Assembly: GCA_934667175.1 (NCBI GenBank)
Contig: CAKULN010000013.1
Location: 1-64,000, forward strand
Reading direction: 5' to 3'
From: an uncultured Bacteroidales bacterium
Lineage (GTDB): Bacteria; Bacteroidota; Bacteroidia; Bacteroidales; UBA932
DNA: 64,000 nucleotides
The notes under the pieces are model-generated. The model ran no database searches. It saw only the letters and a list, made by a program, of their open reading frames with translations, and was not told the origin of the DNA. The number at the start of each line of letters is the position of its first letter. The first letter of the stretch is position 1. Positions 1-7,752 of the stretch are shown one piece after another. Both the position numbers and the translations under genes were made by a program.

Positions 1-32
1 TGATAAACAAACTGACTGTCGGAGGAGAATAG
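1..32 (+). CDS. tldD: 3' end of tldD (TldD-type metallopeptidase), partial
   Basis: The first bases read in frame 3 as INKLTVGGE followed by a TAG stop at 30-32. The C-terminus of TldD proteins is strongly conserved and ends in a stretch like VDNLTVGG, so this is most likely the last nine codons of tldD, cut by the window edge. TldD and PmbA/TldE form a heterodimeric metalloprotease, and the pmbA-like gene that follows starts two bases after this stop, which supports the call. The GGAGGAGAA at 21-29 inside these codons can serve as the ribosome binding site of the next gene. The fragment is too short for independent proof. Confidence 0.7.
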   Translation, partial: INKLTVGGE

Positions 33-33
33 A

Positions 34-1542
34 ATGGAAGAGATCAACGGAATGCTTACGGAGCAGGAGATCAGGGTCGCGGACGTCTGCCTGCAAAAGG
101 CACTCAGCCTTGGAGCGGACAAGGTTCGCATCACTCTGAACAAAAGCCTGATGGAACTGTTCGGAACTCTCAACGGGGAACTGGACAAGGTGAATCATTG
201 CCTGGACAGATCGATAAGCGTCTGCCTTTTCGTGGACGGGAAGTTCGGAAGTTTCTCCACAAACAGACTTCAGGAAAGCGAACTGGACGATTTCCTGAAG
301 AAAGCGATAGCCACCGTCAGGATGCTGGCGAAAGACCCGTGCAGAGACCTGCCGGATCCGTCCAGAACGGCGAAAAACGCTGTGACAGGCAAGGAGCTCG
401 GGCTGTATGACGAGAATTATCCTGACTTGACATCTGACGAAAGGTTAAAAATGGCGCTCGACGCGGCCATATTCAAAAAGCATTGCGGCGACGGGCTCAT
501 CTCGGAGGAGGGGGAATATTCAGACTCCATCTTCGACTCGCTGGTGATTGATTCCAACGGGCTGCGCTGCCGCCACACCGAGACTTCCTTTGAATATGGG
601 GTCGAGGTGACAGTGCAGGATGCGGACGGCGACCGGTACAGCAGTTACTGGTGGGACGCCACACCGATGCTCAAGGATTTGAATATCCAGGATTGCGGCG
701 AGACCGCTTTCAGGAGGGCGATGTCGCAGATCGGGCCGGTCAAGATCGAGAGCGGGAAATACAACATGGTGATTGACAGCGAGGTGGCTTCGAGACTGGT
801 CACGCCTGTTCTGAACGCTCTGGGAGGATATTCATTGCAGCAGAAGAACTCGTTCATGCTGGATTCGCTGGGGAAGAAGGTGTTTCCGGAGTGGCTCAGC
901 ATTTGGGACAAGCCGGTCAGCGTCGGGGAGACGGGATCGAGGCTGTTTGACTCAGAGGGAGTTGCGACAGCTGAGACGCCTATTATTGAGAAAGGTGTGG
1001 TCAAGGAGTATTTCGTGAACACTTACATGTCGCGGAAGATGGGGGTCGTGCCTACTATTGAGGACGCCACAAGGCCGGTGCTGTTGGCTTGCATCGCGCC
1101 GGAGGTCGCTTGCAAGGTCACTTCGACAAGCTCAGTGACCGACGTGCACAGTCCAGTGACCAGTTGCATTTCGGTCGCCAAGCCGTTTACTTCGGTCGCT
1201 GAGCCGTTTACGTCGGTCGCTGAGCCTGTGGTTCGACAAGGCTCACCAACCATCGAAGCGACCTGCGGCAAGACAGAACTTATGCGGCTTGTAGGCGACG
1301 GCATCCTCGTGACCGGCTTCAACGGCGGCAACAGCAACTCAGCCACCGGGGATTTTTCTTTTGGAGTGGAAGGCTTCCTTTTCAAGGACGGAAAGGTCGT
1401 GCATCCGGTTAGAGAGATGCTCATAACCGGCAATCTCCTCACTCTTTGGAACAATCTTCTGGCCGCCGGAAACGACGCGAGGTTCTGTAAGTCAAAACTT
1501 ATTCCTACCTTAGCGTTCGGAAATGTGGACTTCAGCGCGTGA
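34..1542 (+). CDS. pmbA: PmbA/TldE-like metallopeptidase partner of TldD, with repeat-encoded insertion
   Basis: The 502-residue product belongs to the TldD/PmbA (U62) family. In the characterised heterodimer TldD carries the catalytic zinc site and PmbA/TldE is its partner; they degrade unfolded or modified peptides. The C-terminal part is typical (GILVTGFNGGNSNSATGDFS, then GFLFKDGKVVHPV and the AGNDAR end). Translation starts at the ATG at 34 behind GGAGGAGAA, directly after tldD. Residues about 360-405 are foreign to the family: a low-complexity stretch containing SVAEPFTSVAEPVVRQ, produced by palindromic repeats at 1116-1251 read in frame. The insertion falls between the YMSRKMGV segment and the GDGILVTGF segment, where related proteins have a variable loop, so the protein may stay functional. 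Confidence 0.88.
   Translation: MEEINGMLTEQEIRVADVCLQKALSLGADKVRITLNKSLMELFGTLNGELDKVNHCLDRSISVCLFVDGKFGSFSTNRLQESELDDFLKKAIATVRMLAKDPCRDLPDPSRTAKNAVTGKELGLYDENYPDLTSDERLKMALDAAIFKKHCGDGLISEEGEYSDSIFDSLVIDSNGLRCRHTETSFEYGVEVTVQDADGDRYSSYWWDATPMLKDLNIQDCGETAFRRAMSQIGPVKIESGKYNMVIDSEVASRLVTPVLNALGGYSLQQKNSFMLDSLGKKVFPEWLSIWDKPVSVGETGSRLFDSEGVATAETPIIEKGVVKEYFVNTYMSRKMGVVPTIEDATRPVLLACIAPEVACKVTSTSSVTDVHSPVTSCISVAKPFTSVAEPFTSVAEPVVRQGSPTIEATCGKTELMRLVGDGILVTGFNGGNSNSATGDFSFGVEGFLFKDGKVVHPVREMLITGNLLTLWNNLLAAGNDARFCKSKLIPTLAFGNVDFSA
1116..1251 (+). repeat. Palindromic repeat array inside pmbA (in-frame insertion)
   Basis: The array begins with a 25-bp near-perfect palindrome, GGTCACTtcgacaagctcAGTGACC, at 1116-1140. 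Degenerate copies of the same family follow (TCGGTCGCTGAGCC units near 1193 and 1213, and a GGTTCGACAAGGCTCACC unit near 1230). The same family recurs at 14316-14412, 31040-31064, 34149-34351, 43723-43787 and 45730-46282. Here it keeps the reading frame and adds about 45 residues to the protein. Confidence 0.85.
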
Positions 1543-1603
1543 CGCCAAGCCCACACAAAGCCATAACAAACAGACAATAAACATTTAACAATAAATCATC
1601 ATT

Positions 1604-2230
1604 ATGAAAGTACAGAAAAACCATGTGGTCAAGCTGACCTACGAACTCATCGTTGACGGAAAACTCGCCGACAAGGCGACAGAAGAGCGTCCGCTTGACT
1701 ACATCCACGGAACACATATGCTTCTTCCTAAGTTCGAGAGCGAGGTGGAGGGCAAGGAGCCTGGCGACGAGTTCGCCTTCACCCTCACTCCGGAGGAAGG
1801 CTACGGCACATTCGACGAGAGCAGACTTTTCGAGCTGCCTAAGGCCGCTTTCGAGATCGACGGAAAGGTACGTGAGGACCTTCTCGTTGTGGGTCAGGTG
1901 ATTCCGATGCTCAGCAACACCGGGCAGGTTGTTCAGGGTACCGTGCACGAGGTCAAGCCTGACACGGTTGTCATGGACTTCAACCATCCTATGGCCGGCA
2001 AGACCCTCAATTTCACCGGCAAGGTCGTCAGCGTGCGTGAGGCCACTGAGAAGGAACTCAAGGAAGGCCTTCACGGAGAGTATGTGCCACAGGAAGAGCA
2101 CGAGTGTCATTGCCACAAAGACGACTGCGGTTGCAACGGCGAGGGTCACAAGGACGGCGAGTGCTGTCACGGTGAAGGCAAGAAAGACGGTGGATGCTGC
2201 CACGGCAAGGGCGACTGCGGCAAAGAGTAA
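1604..2230 (+). CDS. slyD: FKBP-type peptidyl-prolyl isomerase, SlyD-like
   Basis: The 208-residue cytosolic FKBP-type prolyl cis-trans isomerase/chaperone has the SlyD layout: a split FKBP domain (residues about 4-70 and 120-150) around an insert-in-flap chaperone domain. It ends in a metal-binding tail from about residue 165 that is rich in Cys and His (CHCHKDDCGC, then two GxCCHG repeats). In characterised SlyD proteins such a tail binds nickel and helps hydrogenase maturation; no hydrogenase genes are visible here. The ATG at 1604 follows an A-rich leader without a clear Shine-Dalgarno site, as is usual in Bacteroidota. The next gene starts ten bases after its stop. Confidence 0.93.
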   Translation: MKVQKNHVVKLTYELIVDGKLADKATEERPLDYIHGTHMLLPKFESEVEGKEPGDEFAFTLTPEEGYGTFDESRLFELPKAAFEIDGKVREDLLVVGQVIPMLSNTGQVVQGTVHEVKPDTVVMDFNHPMAGKTLNFTGKVVSVREATEKELKEGLHGEYVPQEEHECHCHKDDCGCNGEGHKDGECCHGEGKKDGGCCHGKGDCGKE

Positions 2231-2239
2231 TCAAGGAAT

Positions 2240-3346
2240 ATGCGCACGGCGGTTGTCATACTGAACTGGAACACAAAGGAATATCTTGAGCGTTTCCTGC
2301 CCGGTCTGCTGGATTCGGCCACGGACGGGGCGGAGATCATTGTCGCTGACAGTGCCTCGACGGACGGATCGATGGAGATGCTGTCCGAGAAGTTCCCGTC
2401 GGTCAGGCAGATCCGCCTGGACAAGAACCACGGCTTCACCGGCGGCTACAACAGAGCCTTCAAGGCGGTCTGCTCGCTGCCGGAAGCCGCTGATCTTGAA
2501 TATTTTGTCCTGATCAACTCAGACATCGAAGTTCCAAAGGACTGGCTGAAACCTCTGACTGAATGGATGGACAGGCATCCCGACTGCGCAGCCTGCGCTC
2601 CGAAACTCCATTCATGGTACGACAAGGACAGCTTTGAATATGCCGGTGCGGCCGGCGGTCTTCTGGACCGTTTCGGCTACCCGTTCTGCCGTGGAAGGGT
2701 CCTCAAAAGAGTGGAACAGGACAAAGGCCAGTACGACTCCCCCGCCAAAGTCTTCTGGGCCACAGGAGCATGTCTGATGGTGCGCAAGACGGAATATTCA
2801 AAGATGTGCGGGCTTGACGACAGGTTTTTCGCCCACATGGAGGAGATCGATCTCTGCTGGCGGCTTCAGTTGGATGGAAAGAGCATATTCGTTGTGCCCC
2901 AGTCGGTTGTGTGGCATCTTGGCGGCGGCACGCTGCCGAACGACTCCCCATGGAAACTGAAACTGAACTACAGGAACAATCTGCTGATGCTCCAGAACAA
3001 CCTCGCGAAGACATATTCATTGCAGGAAATAAGGGAACTCACGCCGGAGAAGGCGGCCGTCAAGGCCTGCAGGCGCGCCAGAGGCACCATATTCATCAGA
3101 AAATGTCTGGACGGGTGTTCAGCTCTTGTCTATCTTCTGACAGGGAAGAAGGACTGCTTCAAGGCGGTTTTGGAGGCACACAGGGAGTTCCGCCGACTCG
3201 AGGTCAAGCCTGATGTCAAGGCGGTTCAGGAATATGCCGACACACACCGAGGGATTGATGTCCCGCCTCTTTTTCCGGAGTGGATCGTCCCGCTCGCGAT
3301 GCTCAAAGGCAACGGAATTTTTGAATATTTAAGGAAGTTTATATGA
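2240..3346 (+). CDS. Glycosyltransferase family 2 (rhamnosyltransferase-like)
   Basis: The 368-residue GT-A fold enzyme starts with the strand typical of GT2 (RTAVVILNWNTKEYL), then has the ADSASTDGS turn and KNHGFTGGYNRA, which match the nucleotide-sugar binding half. INSDIEVPKDWL holds the DxD-like metal site, and the acceptor half has FFAHMEEIDLCWR with the conserved E-x-D-W-type motif. This subgroup includes rhamnosyl- and other surface-glycan transferases. No signal peptide is seen; a cytosolic, membrane-peripheral enzyme is likely. It starts ten bases after slyD and overlaps the trkA start by four bases (ATGA), so slyD, this gene and trkA are probably co-transcribed. Donor and acceptor cannot be read from the sequence. 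Confidence 0.88.
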   Translation: MRTAVVILNWNTKEYLERFLPGLLDSATDGAEIIVADSASTDGSMEMLSEKFPSVRQIRLDKNHGFTGGYNRAFKAVCSLPEAADLEYFVLINSDIEVPKDWLKPLTEWMDRHPDCAACAPKLHSWYDKDSFEYAGAAGGLLDRFGYPFCRGRVLKRVEQDKGQYDSPAKVFWATGACLMVRKTEYSKMCGLDDRFFAHMEEIDLCWRLQLDGKSIFVVPQSVVWHLGGGTLPNDSPWKLKLNYRNNLLMLQNNLAKTYSLQEIRELTPEKAAVKACRRARGTIFIRKCLDGCSALVYLLTGKKDCFKAVLEAHREFRRLEVKPDVKAVQEYADTHRGIDVPPLFPEWIVPLAMLKGNGIFEYLRKFI

Positions 3347-4701
3347 AAATCGTCATTCAGGGAGCCGGTGAGGTAGGTTCGCATCTGGCTAAGATGCTTA
3401 GTCTGGAAGCCAATGACATAACCGTCATTGATGACAATCCGCAGAGGCTCGCCAACATCAGCGCCATCGCCGACGTGATCGCCATCGAAGGATCTCCATC
3501 ATCACTTAAGGTGATGCGTGAGGCGCAGGTACAGGACGCAGATCTTTTCATTTCCGTAGTGCCTTTCGTGCCACAGGACGTGAACATCGTGAGCGCCCTC
3601 CTCGCCAAGAACCTCGGCGCAAAAAAGGTGACCGCCAGAATTGATGACAACGATTTTCTATCAGCGGAGAACAAGCTGTTGTTCAAGCAGATGGGCATCG
3701 AGTTGATGTTCTATCCCGAAAGGCTTGCGGCGGATGAGATATTCGATCTGCTCAAGCATTCGTCCTCGACCGAATCGATGGATTTCGCAAGGGGAAAGCT
3801 TCAGGTCGAGGTGTTCAAACTGGAGGAGGACTCCCCTCTTCTGGACATGAAGATCGCCGAGTTCGCCGCCATAGCCACCAGCGACGAGCTTCAGTTCCGC
3901 GTGATCGCCATTTCACGTGGCGGCAAGACGATCATGCCGAAGTACGACACCAAGTTCATGTTCAATGACCTGGTCTTCATCATAGCCACCCGGGACGGGA
4001 TGACATTTCTGATGAAGTTCCTCGGCAAGAGCAACATAGAGGTGGACAAGGTGATGATTCTCGGAGGTTCGGACATCGCCGAACTGGTCGCGGCCAAACT
4101 AAGCCCGAAAATCAGTTCGGTGAAGATTCTGGAACGGGACAAGGAACGGGGAATGATTCTGTCAGAAAGGCTTCCGGACAACGTTATCGTCGTGATCGGC
4201 GACGGCAGGAACTCCGACCTTCTGCTTGAGGAAGGAATCAAGGACTATGACGCTTTCCTGGCCCTGACCGGCAATGACGAGGCCAATGTTCTGGCATGCG
4301 TCGTGGCGAAAAAGTTCGGGGTTGACCGAACCATAGCCGAGGTCGAGAACATCGAGTACATCCATCTCGCCGAGGAAATGGGTGTGGACTCAGTCATCAA
4401 CAAGAAACTAATCACCGCCGGCCGCCTTTTCAAGTTCACCCTCAGCGGCAAGGCCCGTCTGGTCAAATACATGAGCGGCACCGACGCCGAGGTTCTTGAA
4501 TATACCGTCGCCCCCGGCAGCGCCATCACCAAGGGCACCCTTAAGGACATATCGTTCCCCAAGGACGCCGTGATCGGCGGTCTCATCCGGGGCAGCGAGT
4601 CCTACATAGCCATCGGCTCCACCCGTATCGAGCCCTACGACCGCGTCGTGGTCTTCGCCCTCCCGCACACCGTCAAGGACATCGACCGGCTGTTCAGGTA
4701 G
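3343..4701 (+). CDS. trkA: Trk potassium uptake protein TrkA
   Basis: The 452-residue peripheral regulatory subunit of the Trk K+ uptake system has two TrkA_N-TrkA_C (RCK) units. The first Rossmann fold starts at residue 1 with IQGAGEVGSHLAKML, a clean GxGxxG nucleotide site followed by VIDDNPQRL. The second begins near residue 230 with VMILGGSDIAELVA, where the GxGxxG motif is degraded, so only the first site may bind nucleotide well. The matching channel gene trkH is not adjacent. The start overlaps the end of the preceding glycosyltransferase by four bases, indicating translational coupling. Confidence 0.95.
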   Translation: MKIVIQGAGEVGSHLAKMLSLEANDITVIDDNPQRLANISAIADVIAIEGSPSSLKVMREAQVQDADLFISVVPFVPQDVNIVSALLAKNLGAKKVTARIDDNDFLSAENKLLFKQMGIELMFYPERLAADEIFDLLKHSSSTESMDFARGKLQVEVFKLEEDSPLLDMKIAEFAAIATSDELQFRVIAISRGGKTIMPKYDTKFMFNDLVFIIATRDGMTFLMKFLGKSNIEVDKVMILGGSDIAELVAAKLSPKISSVKILERDKERGMILSERLPDNVIVVIGDGRNSDLLLEEGIKDYDAFLALTGNDEANVLACVVAKKFGVDRTIAEVENIEYIHLAEEMGVDSVINKKLITAGRLFKFTLSGKARLVKYMSGTDAEVLEYTVAPGSAITKGTLKDISFPKDAVIGGLIRGSESYIAIGSTRIEPYDRVVVFALPHTVKDIDRLFR

Positions 4702-5029
4702 GGAGCTGCACATCAGCCCTTCACTCCAATGCCGCGATTTTTGCCCATTTTTGTCACCGAAAGTCTCTCAACGACTCTCTTCGGTGACGATATTGTCTCT
4801 ATTTGACACCGTAACCCGCCTACCGACTCGTCACGGCAGCGTTTTCGCCCTATAATGACTCCGATGGGTGGCATATTTGTCGTTCTACCTCTCAACTTTT
4901 AGTCTGTTCCCTATCCGGAAGTCGATGAAGCGGCTCAATGTCTAGTCACAAGTAGAAAGGTCTTCTTGGTGTGATTTATAAATCATTGTTAATAAACTAT
5001 TTACAGTAATTTGACAATTCAAGGATATC
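4702..5029. other. Intergenic stretch between trkA and toxin gene, with a hairpin
   Basis: No convincing gene is present; a 60-codon minus-strand frame has no family features and shows no resemblance to a HigA antitoxin. At 4753-4788 the arms GTCACCGAA and TTCGGTGAC can form a 9-bp stem with a loop of 18 bases, which also contains AGTC/GACT. There is no U-run behind it, so it is at most a weak terminator for trkA. The rest is unstructured to the eye. Confidence 0.5.
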
Positions 5030-5308
5030 TCAAATTGTGACGACAGAATCCTCTTTTGGGCCCAAAGTAAATTCTATGCGGTACTTATCATTGACCCTAA
5101 TTGAAGATATCCCGCTTTTCTCCCCTTGCAAAACCTCATAATGCAATGACGGTAATCGGCATAGATCTTCAATTCCGGCTGCTTGCTTCAGATAGTCTAT
5201 CCTCCTCTTGTACCTCGAAATTATTTCCGGCTGGAAACGGTGCTTTTTATCACTTCTGCCTGTCAAATACAATTCCCGAAGGTAATCATTATCAAAAATC
5301 ACGATCAT
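5030..5308 (-). CDS. RelE/HigB-like type II toxin, apparently without its antitoxin
   Basis: The 92-residue protein matches the HigB/RelE-ParE toxin fold in pattern: FDNDYLRELYLTG at the start, then helices with RYKRRIDYLKQA, and strands with SLHYEVLQGEKSGISSIR followed by DKYRIEFTL. Such toxins cut mRNA on the ribosome. The HigA antitoxin normally follows the toxin within a few bases, but the 328 bp downstream hold no helix-turn-helix gene. The gene therefore looks orphaned, or the antitoxin lies elsewhere. A promoter (5335-5366) and a perfect palindrome (5351-5382) lie directly upstream, suggesting that autoregulation once existed or still does. Confidence 0.75.
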   Translation of the reverse strand: MIVIFDNDYLRELYLTGRSDKKHRFQPEIISRYKRRIDYLKQAAGIEDLCRLPSLHYEVLQGEKSGISSIRVNDKYRIEFTLGPKEDSVVTI

Positions 5309-5334
5309 ATTCCCTAACCTTCAGTTAATTATCG

Positions 5335-5366
5335 CAAATATAATCAACTTATACATAATCCGCAAA
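5335..5366 (-). promoter_or_regulatory. Bacteroidota-type promoter of the toxin gene
   Basis: On the minus strand TTTGC (5362-5366) is followed by 19 bases and then TATATTTG (5335-5342), an exact fit to the TTTG-N19-TAnnTTTG pattern. The toxin ATG is about 27 bases further on. The -33 element lies in the centre of the palindrome at 5351-5382, so a protein bound there should block transcription. Confidence 0.65.
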
Positions 5367-5382
5367 TTTGCGGATTATGTAT
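5351..5382. promoter_or_regulatory. Perfect 32-bp palindrome, probable operator
   Basis: The 32 bases from 5351 to 5382 equal their own reverse complement; the centre is CGCAAATTTGCG and the ends are ATACATAATC and GATTATGTAT. It covers the -33 region of the toxin promoter. A dimeric or tetrameric repressor is the likely ligand. The half-site GCAAAT also occurs in the hip operator at 6151-6173, so a HipB- or HigA-like protein is a reasonable candidate. A cruciform-forming element is an alternative. Confidence 0.7.
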
Positions 5383-5593
5383 TATTCCCGAATGGTAAGC
5401 AGGAATAATTAAAGCCAGAGCAATGATTCTCTGTCCTCACCGATAGACAACCGAGAACTTGCCGCAAGCGGGGCAATAGATGACCAGCGGCCACTAATTG
5501 CGAAATAATTCTAGGCCAAACCTGTAATCTTGTACGTTCTAAGAATAGGCGACTGGCATGCCACACAATAAACAAAATCACGACACATTACGG

Positions 5594-5616
5594 CTATTTG
5601 TATTTCCAGCAAATAA
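5594..5616. promoter_or_regulatory. Operator-like palindrome, first copy
   Basis: CTATTTGT and GCAAATAA flank ATTTCCA. This is nearly identical to the element in front of hipB at 6151-6173 (they share ATTTCCAGCAAATAA and differ at one arm position). It lies at the truncated 5' end of the RhuM pseudogene. Either it is a relic of a duplicated hip promoter, or the two copies are direct repeats that flank the RhuM fragment after a recombination event. Confidence 0.6.
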
Positions 5617-6079
5617 TCGCAACTGTCAATTACCATTTGAAACAGATATTCGACAGCGGTGAATTGTCAGAGGTGGCAACTATCCGAAAAATTGGGATAG
5701 TTCAGTCTGAAGGAGACCGCGATGTAGAGCGCACGCCTTTGTTCTATAATCTTGATGCCATAATCGCTGTGGGCTATAGAGTCAATAGTGACTTGCTGAA
5801 TCTCGTGCGCGAAGGCACATCATCACGACAATGGATGATTGGAGACAGCGTCTGGAGCATTTCCTGTCAATGAATGATTACAAGGCTGTTGTGTCAGCAG
5901 GTACCGTTTCTCTAGAAGAGGCAAGAGACAAGGCCTATAGTGAATATAACAAGTTCAAGGTCATTCAGGACCGTACTTTTGTCTCCGATTTTGACAGGTT
6001 CAATAATAATGCTTGTAATGCCACCAGTGAACCTGACGCTCCATTGCTCCCGTTTGACATAAACCCCACGAACGGATGA
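5598..6079 (+). pseudogene. RhuM-family gene remnant, truncated and frameshifted
   Basis: Two adjacent frames hold parts of one RhuM (virulence RhuM family) protein. Frame one (5598-5873) reads NYHLKQIFDSGEL, RKIGIVQSEG and then FYNLDAIIAVGYRVNS, the hallmark of the family. It then jumps to unrelated sequence after GTSSRQW. The second frame (5831-6079) gives the usual C-terminal part, with LSMNDYKAVVSAGTVSLEEA and EYNKFKVIQDRTF. The N-terminus and a middle segment are missing and the frame is broken, so the gene is dead. RhuM genes are common near restriction-modification and toxin-antitoxin loci. It lies between two copies of the same palindrome. Confidence 0.8.
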
Positions 6080-6150
6080 CAATATGAGACTGATACGTTA
6101 AGACTTTGTAACGCTCAATCAATTGTTAAAATTCACAACACGCTACGATT

Positions 6151-6173
6151 TTATTTGCATTTCCAGCAAATAA
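6151..6173. promoter_or_regulatory. Probable HipB operator upstream of the hip locus
   Basis: TTATTTGC (6151-6158) and GCAAATAA (6166-6173) form a perfect 8-bp inverted repeat around ATTTCCA, 40 bases upstream of hipB. HipB proteins bind spaced inverted repeats ahead of their own operon, so autorepression is the obvious role. A near copy sits at 5594-5616. Confidence 0.65.
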
Positions 6174-6213
6174 ACACTAATATTGCTCAATAATACCAAC
6201 GCATTACGAAATA

Positions 6214-6411
6214 ATGAAGAGGATTGGCATTCAGATCAAAGAACGGCGGAAGGCACTTGAGATAACACAAACGGAGCTTGCGGATCTCGCTGGGATCAGC
6301 ACAAACACTGTCGTGGCGGTGGAGAGAGGGCAAGGAGACCCTAAAATCTCCACTTACCTGTCAATCTGCGAGGTGTTGGGACTTGAAATGGCAACTAAAC
6401 TAAAGGGCTGA
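6214..6411 (+). CDS. hipB: HipB-like XRE-family antitoxin/repressor
   Basis: The 65-residue protein is little more than one XRE helix-turn-helix domain: IGIQIKERRKALEITQTELA and then LAGISTNTVVAVERG cover helices 1-4. It should bind the inverted repeat at 6151-6173 and repress the operon. It starts the three-gene set hipB - N-domain - kinase, with a four-base gap to the next gene. It lacks the C-terminal extension of E. coli HipB. Confidence 0.85.
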   Translation: MKRIGIQIKERRKALEITQTELADLAGISTNTVVAVERGQGDPKISTYLSICEVLGLEMATKLKG

Positions 6412-6415
6412 AATC

Positions 6416-6742
6416 ATGAGACTTTGCGAGATATTCCTGCACGGAATCAAGTGCGGGACACTTCTGGAGGATGATAATAAGGAATATTCATTCACTTACG
6501 ACAAAGCGTATCTCCTTGGAGAAAATGCCGAACCGGTGAGCCTTACCTTACCGCTCAGGAATGAGCCATATCACTCAAAATATCTCTTTCCGGCTTTTGC
6601 GAATATGCTTTCTGAAGGAGAGAACAGGCAACTTCAGTCACAGCTTCTCAGAATAGACCCGGAGGATGACTTCGGGATAATGCTGGCGACCTGCGCATTT
6701 GACACCATAGGTGCTATCACAGTCAAAACCATCGAAGCATGA
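6416..6742 (+). CDS. HipA N-terminal domain protein (HipS-like)
   Basis: The 108-residue protein corresponds to the N-subdomain 1 of HipA as a separate polypeptide: GIKCGTLLEDDNKEYSFTYD, PVSLTLPLR, LFPAFANMLSEGENRQ and DDFGIMLATCAFDTIGAITV. In the HipBST system of enteropathogenic E. coli this piece (HipS) is the antitoxin for the kinase HipT. The stop overlaps the start of the kinase gene by four bases, which supports coupled synthesis. Assigning the HipS role here is inference from gene order and domain split. Confidence 0.8.
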   Translation: MRLCEIFLHGIKCGTLLEDDNKEYSFTYDKAYLLGENAEPVSLTLPLRNEPYHSKYLFPAFANMLSEGENRQLQSQLLRIDPEDDFGIMLATCAFDTIGAITVKTIEA

Positions 6743-7737
6743 ACAAATTAAACATCTGCCCGTCAACGCTTGAAGAGGGATATGACACATATTCACCATC
6801 GGCAATAAGGTCTCTTTTCGAAGGCAGGAAGATTTCGCACATATTCGCTGGCGCAAGTCCTGAGGACGAGTCAGGAGAAGGAGACACCGCAATCAAAAAC
6901 GCTGGACGTATCTCACTTTCCGGAGTCCAGTCAAAGTTTTCTGTAGTGGCAGGTGATGATGGCAGACTACGGTACAGCAATGAGAATGAGCAGGGAACAT
7001 TTATCCTGAAACCGCGTCCGACCGGTTATCACATCATAAACAAGGATTATTGCAATGCCAATGAACACGTGACGATGCAGATCGCTTCTCAAGCCTATGG
7101 AATAGAGACAGCAGCAAACGGGCTTTGCTTCTTCGAGGATGGAACTCCTGCATATCTCACAAAAAGATTTGATGTCCATTCACATGGGAAGTACAAACAG
7201 GAAGATTTTGCCGCTCTTCTCGGCTACAGTAAAGACAATGGTGGAATTAACTATAAATACGCCAAAGCAAGCTATGAGGAATGTGCCGGGGTGATACGCC
7301 AACACGTAAAAGCATCACTTGTTGACATAAGACGCTACTACAGGCTAATCCTTTTCAACTTCGTGACGCTTAATGACGATGCCCACCTTAAAAATTTCTC
7401 ACTTATCGAAAGGAACGGGGAATATAGGCTTTCCCCTGCCTATGACCTTGTCAACACATCACTGCAACTCCGGGAACCTCGCATATTCGCATTGGACAGG
7501 GGCCTTTTCAAAGAGGGTATGAATATGTCGGACACGCATAACATCGGCCACGATGATTTCACTGAGTTCGGAAGGAGGATCGGACTTCCGGGAAAGGTGA
7601 TAGCCAAAGAATTGGAGACATTCTCTTCTCCCGTTCCTAAAGCCCTCCAACTGATCGACAGGTCTTTCTTGTCCGAAGAATTGAAGAAAGCCTACAAAGC
7701 ATCCTACACCTACAGATGCAAGATGCTTACTTTTTGA
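6739..7737 (+). CDS. HipA/HipT-like Ser/Thr kinase toxin
   Basis: The 332-residue HipA C-terminal kinase lacks the N-terminal subdomain, which is encoded by the preceding gene. Visible kinase elements are the Gly-rich/phosphorylation loop region ISLSGVQSKFSVV, the Lys-bearing FILKPRP, the catalytic loop LNDDAHLKNFSLI and the DFG-like SPAYDLVNT. HipA phosphorylates glutamyl-tRNA synthetase and HipT tryptophanyl-tRNA synthetase, halting translation; the target here is unknown. The serine in LSGVQSK could be the autophosphorylation site. It ends the hip operon and is convergent with the WYL regulator gene. Confidence 0.85.
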   Translation: MNKLNICPSTLEEGYDTYSPSAIRSLFEGRKISHIFAGASPEDESGEGDTAIKNAGRISLSGVQSKFSVVAGDDGRLRYSNENEQGTFILKPRPTGYHIINKDYCNANEHVTMQIASQAYGIETAANGLCFFEDGTPAYLTKRFDVHSHGKYKQEDFAALLGYSKDNGGINYKYAKASYEECAGVIRQHVKASLVDIRRYYRLILFNFVTLNDDAHLKNFSLIERNGEYRLSPAYDLVNTSLQLREPRIFALDRGLFKEGMNMSDTHNIGHDDFTEFGRRIGLPGKVIAKELETFSSPVPKALQLIDRSFLSEELKKAYKASYTYRCKMLTF

Positions 7738-7752
7738 AAATCAAGGAATTCA

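Noticed and set aside
4713..4895. 60-codon minus-strand frame as a possible antitoxin of the toxin at 5030
   Set aside because: There is no helix-turn-helix, ribbon-helix-helix or HigA motif, and it begins 135 bp beyond the toxin stop.
5375..5581. 68-codon minus-strand frame upstream of the RhuM remnant
   Set aside because: No recognisable motif and no start signal; the region is probably debris from recombination.
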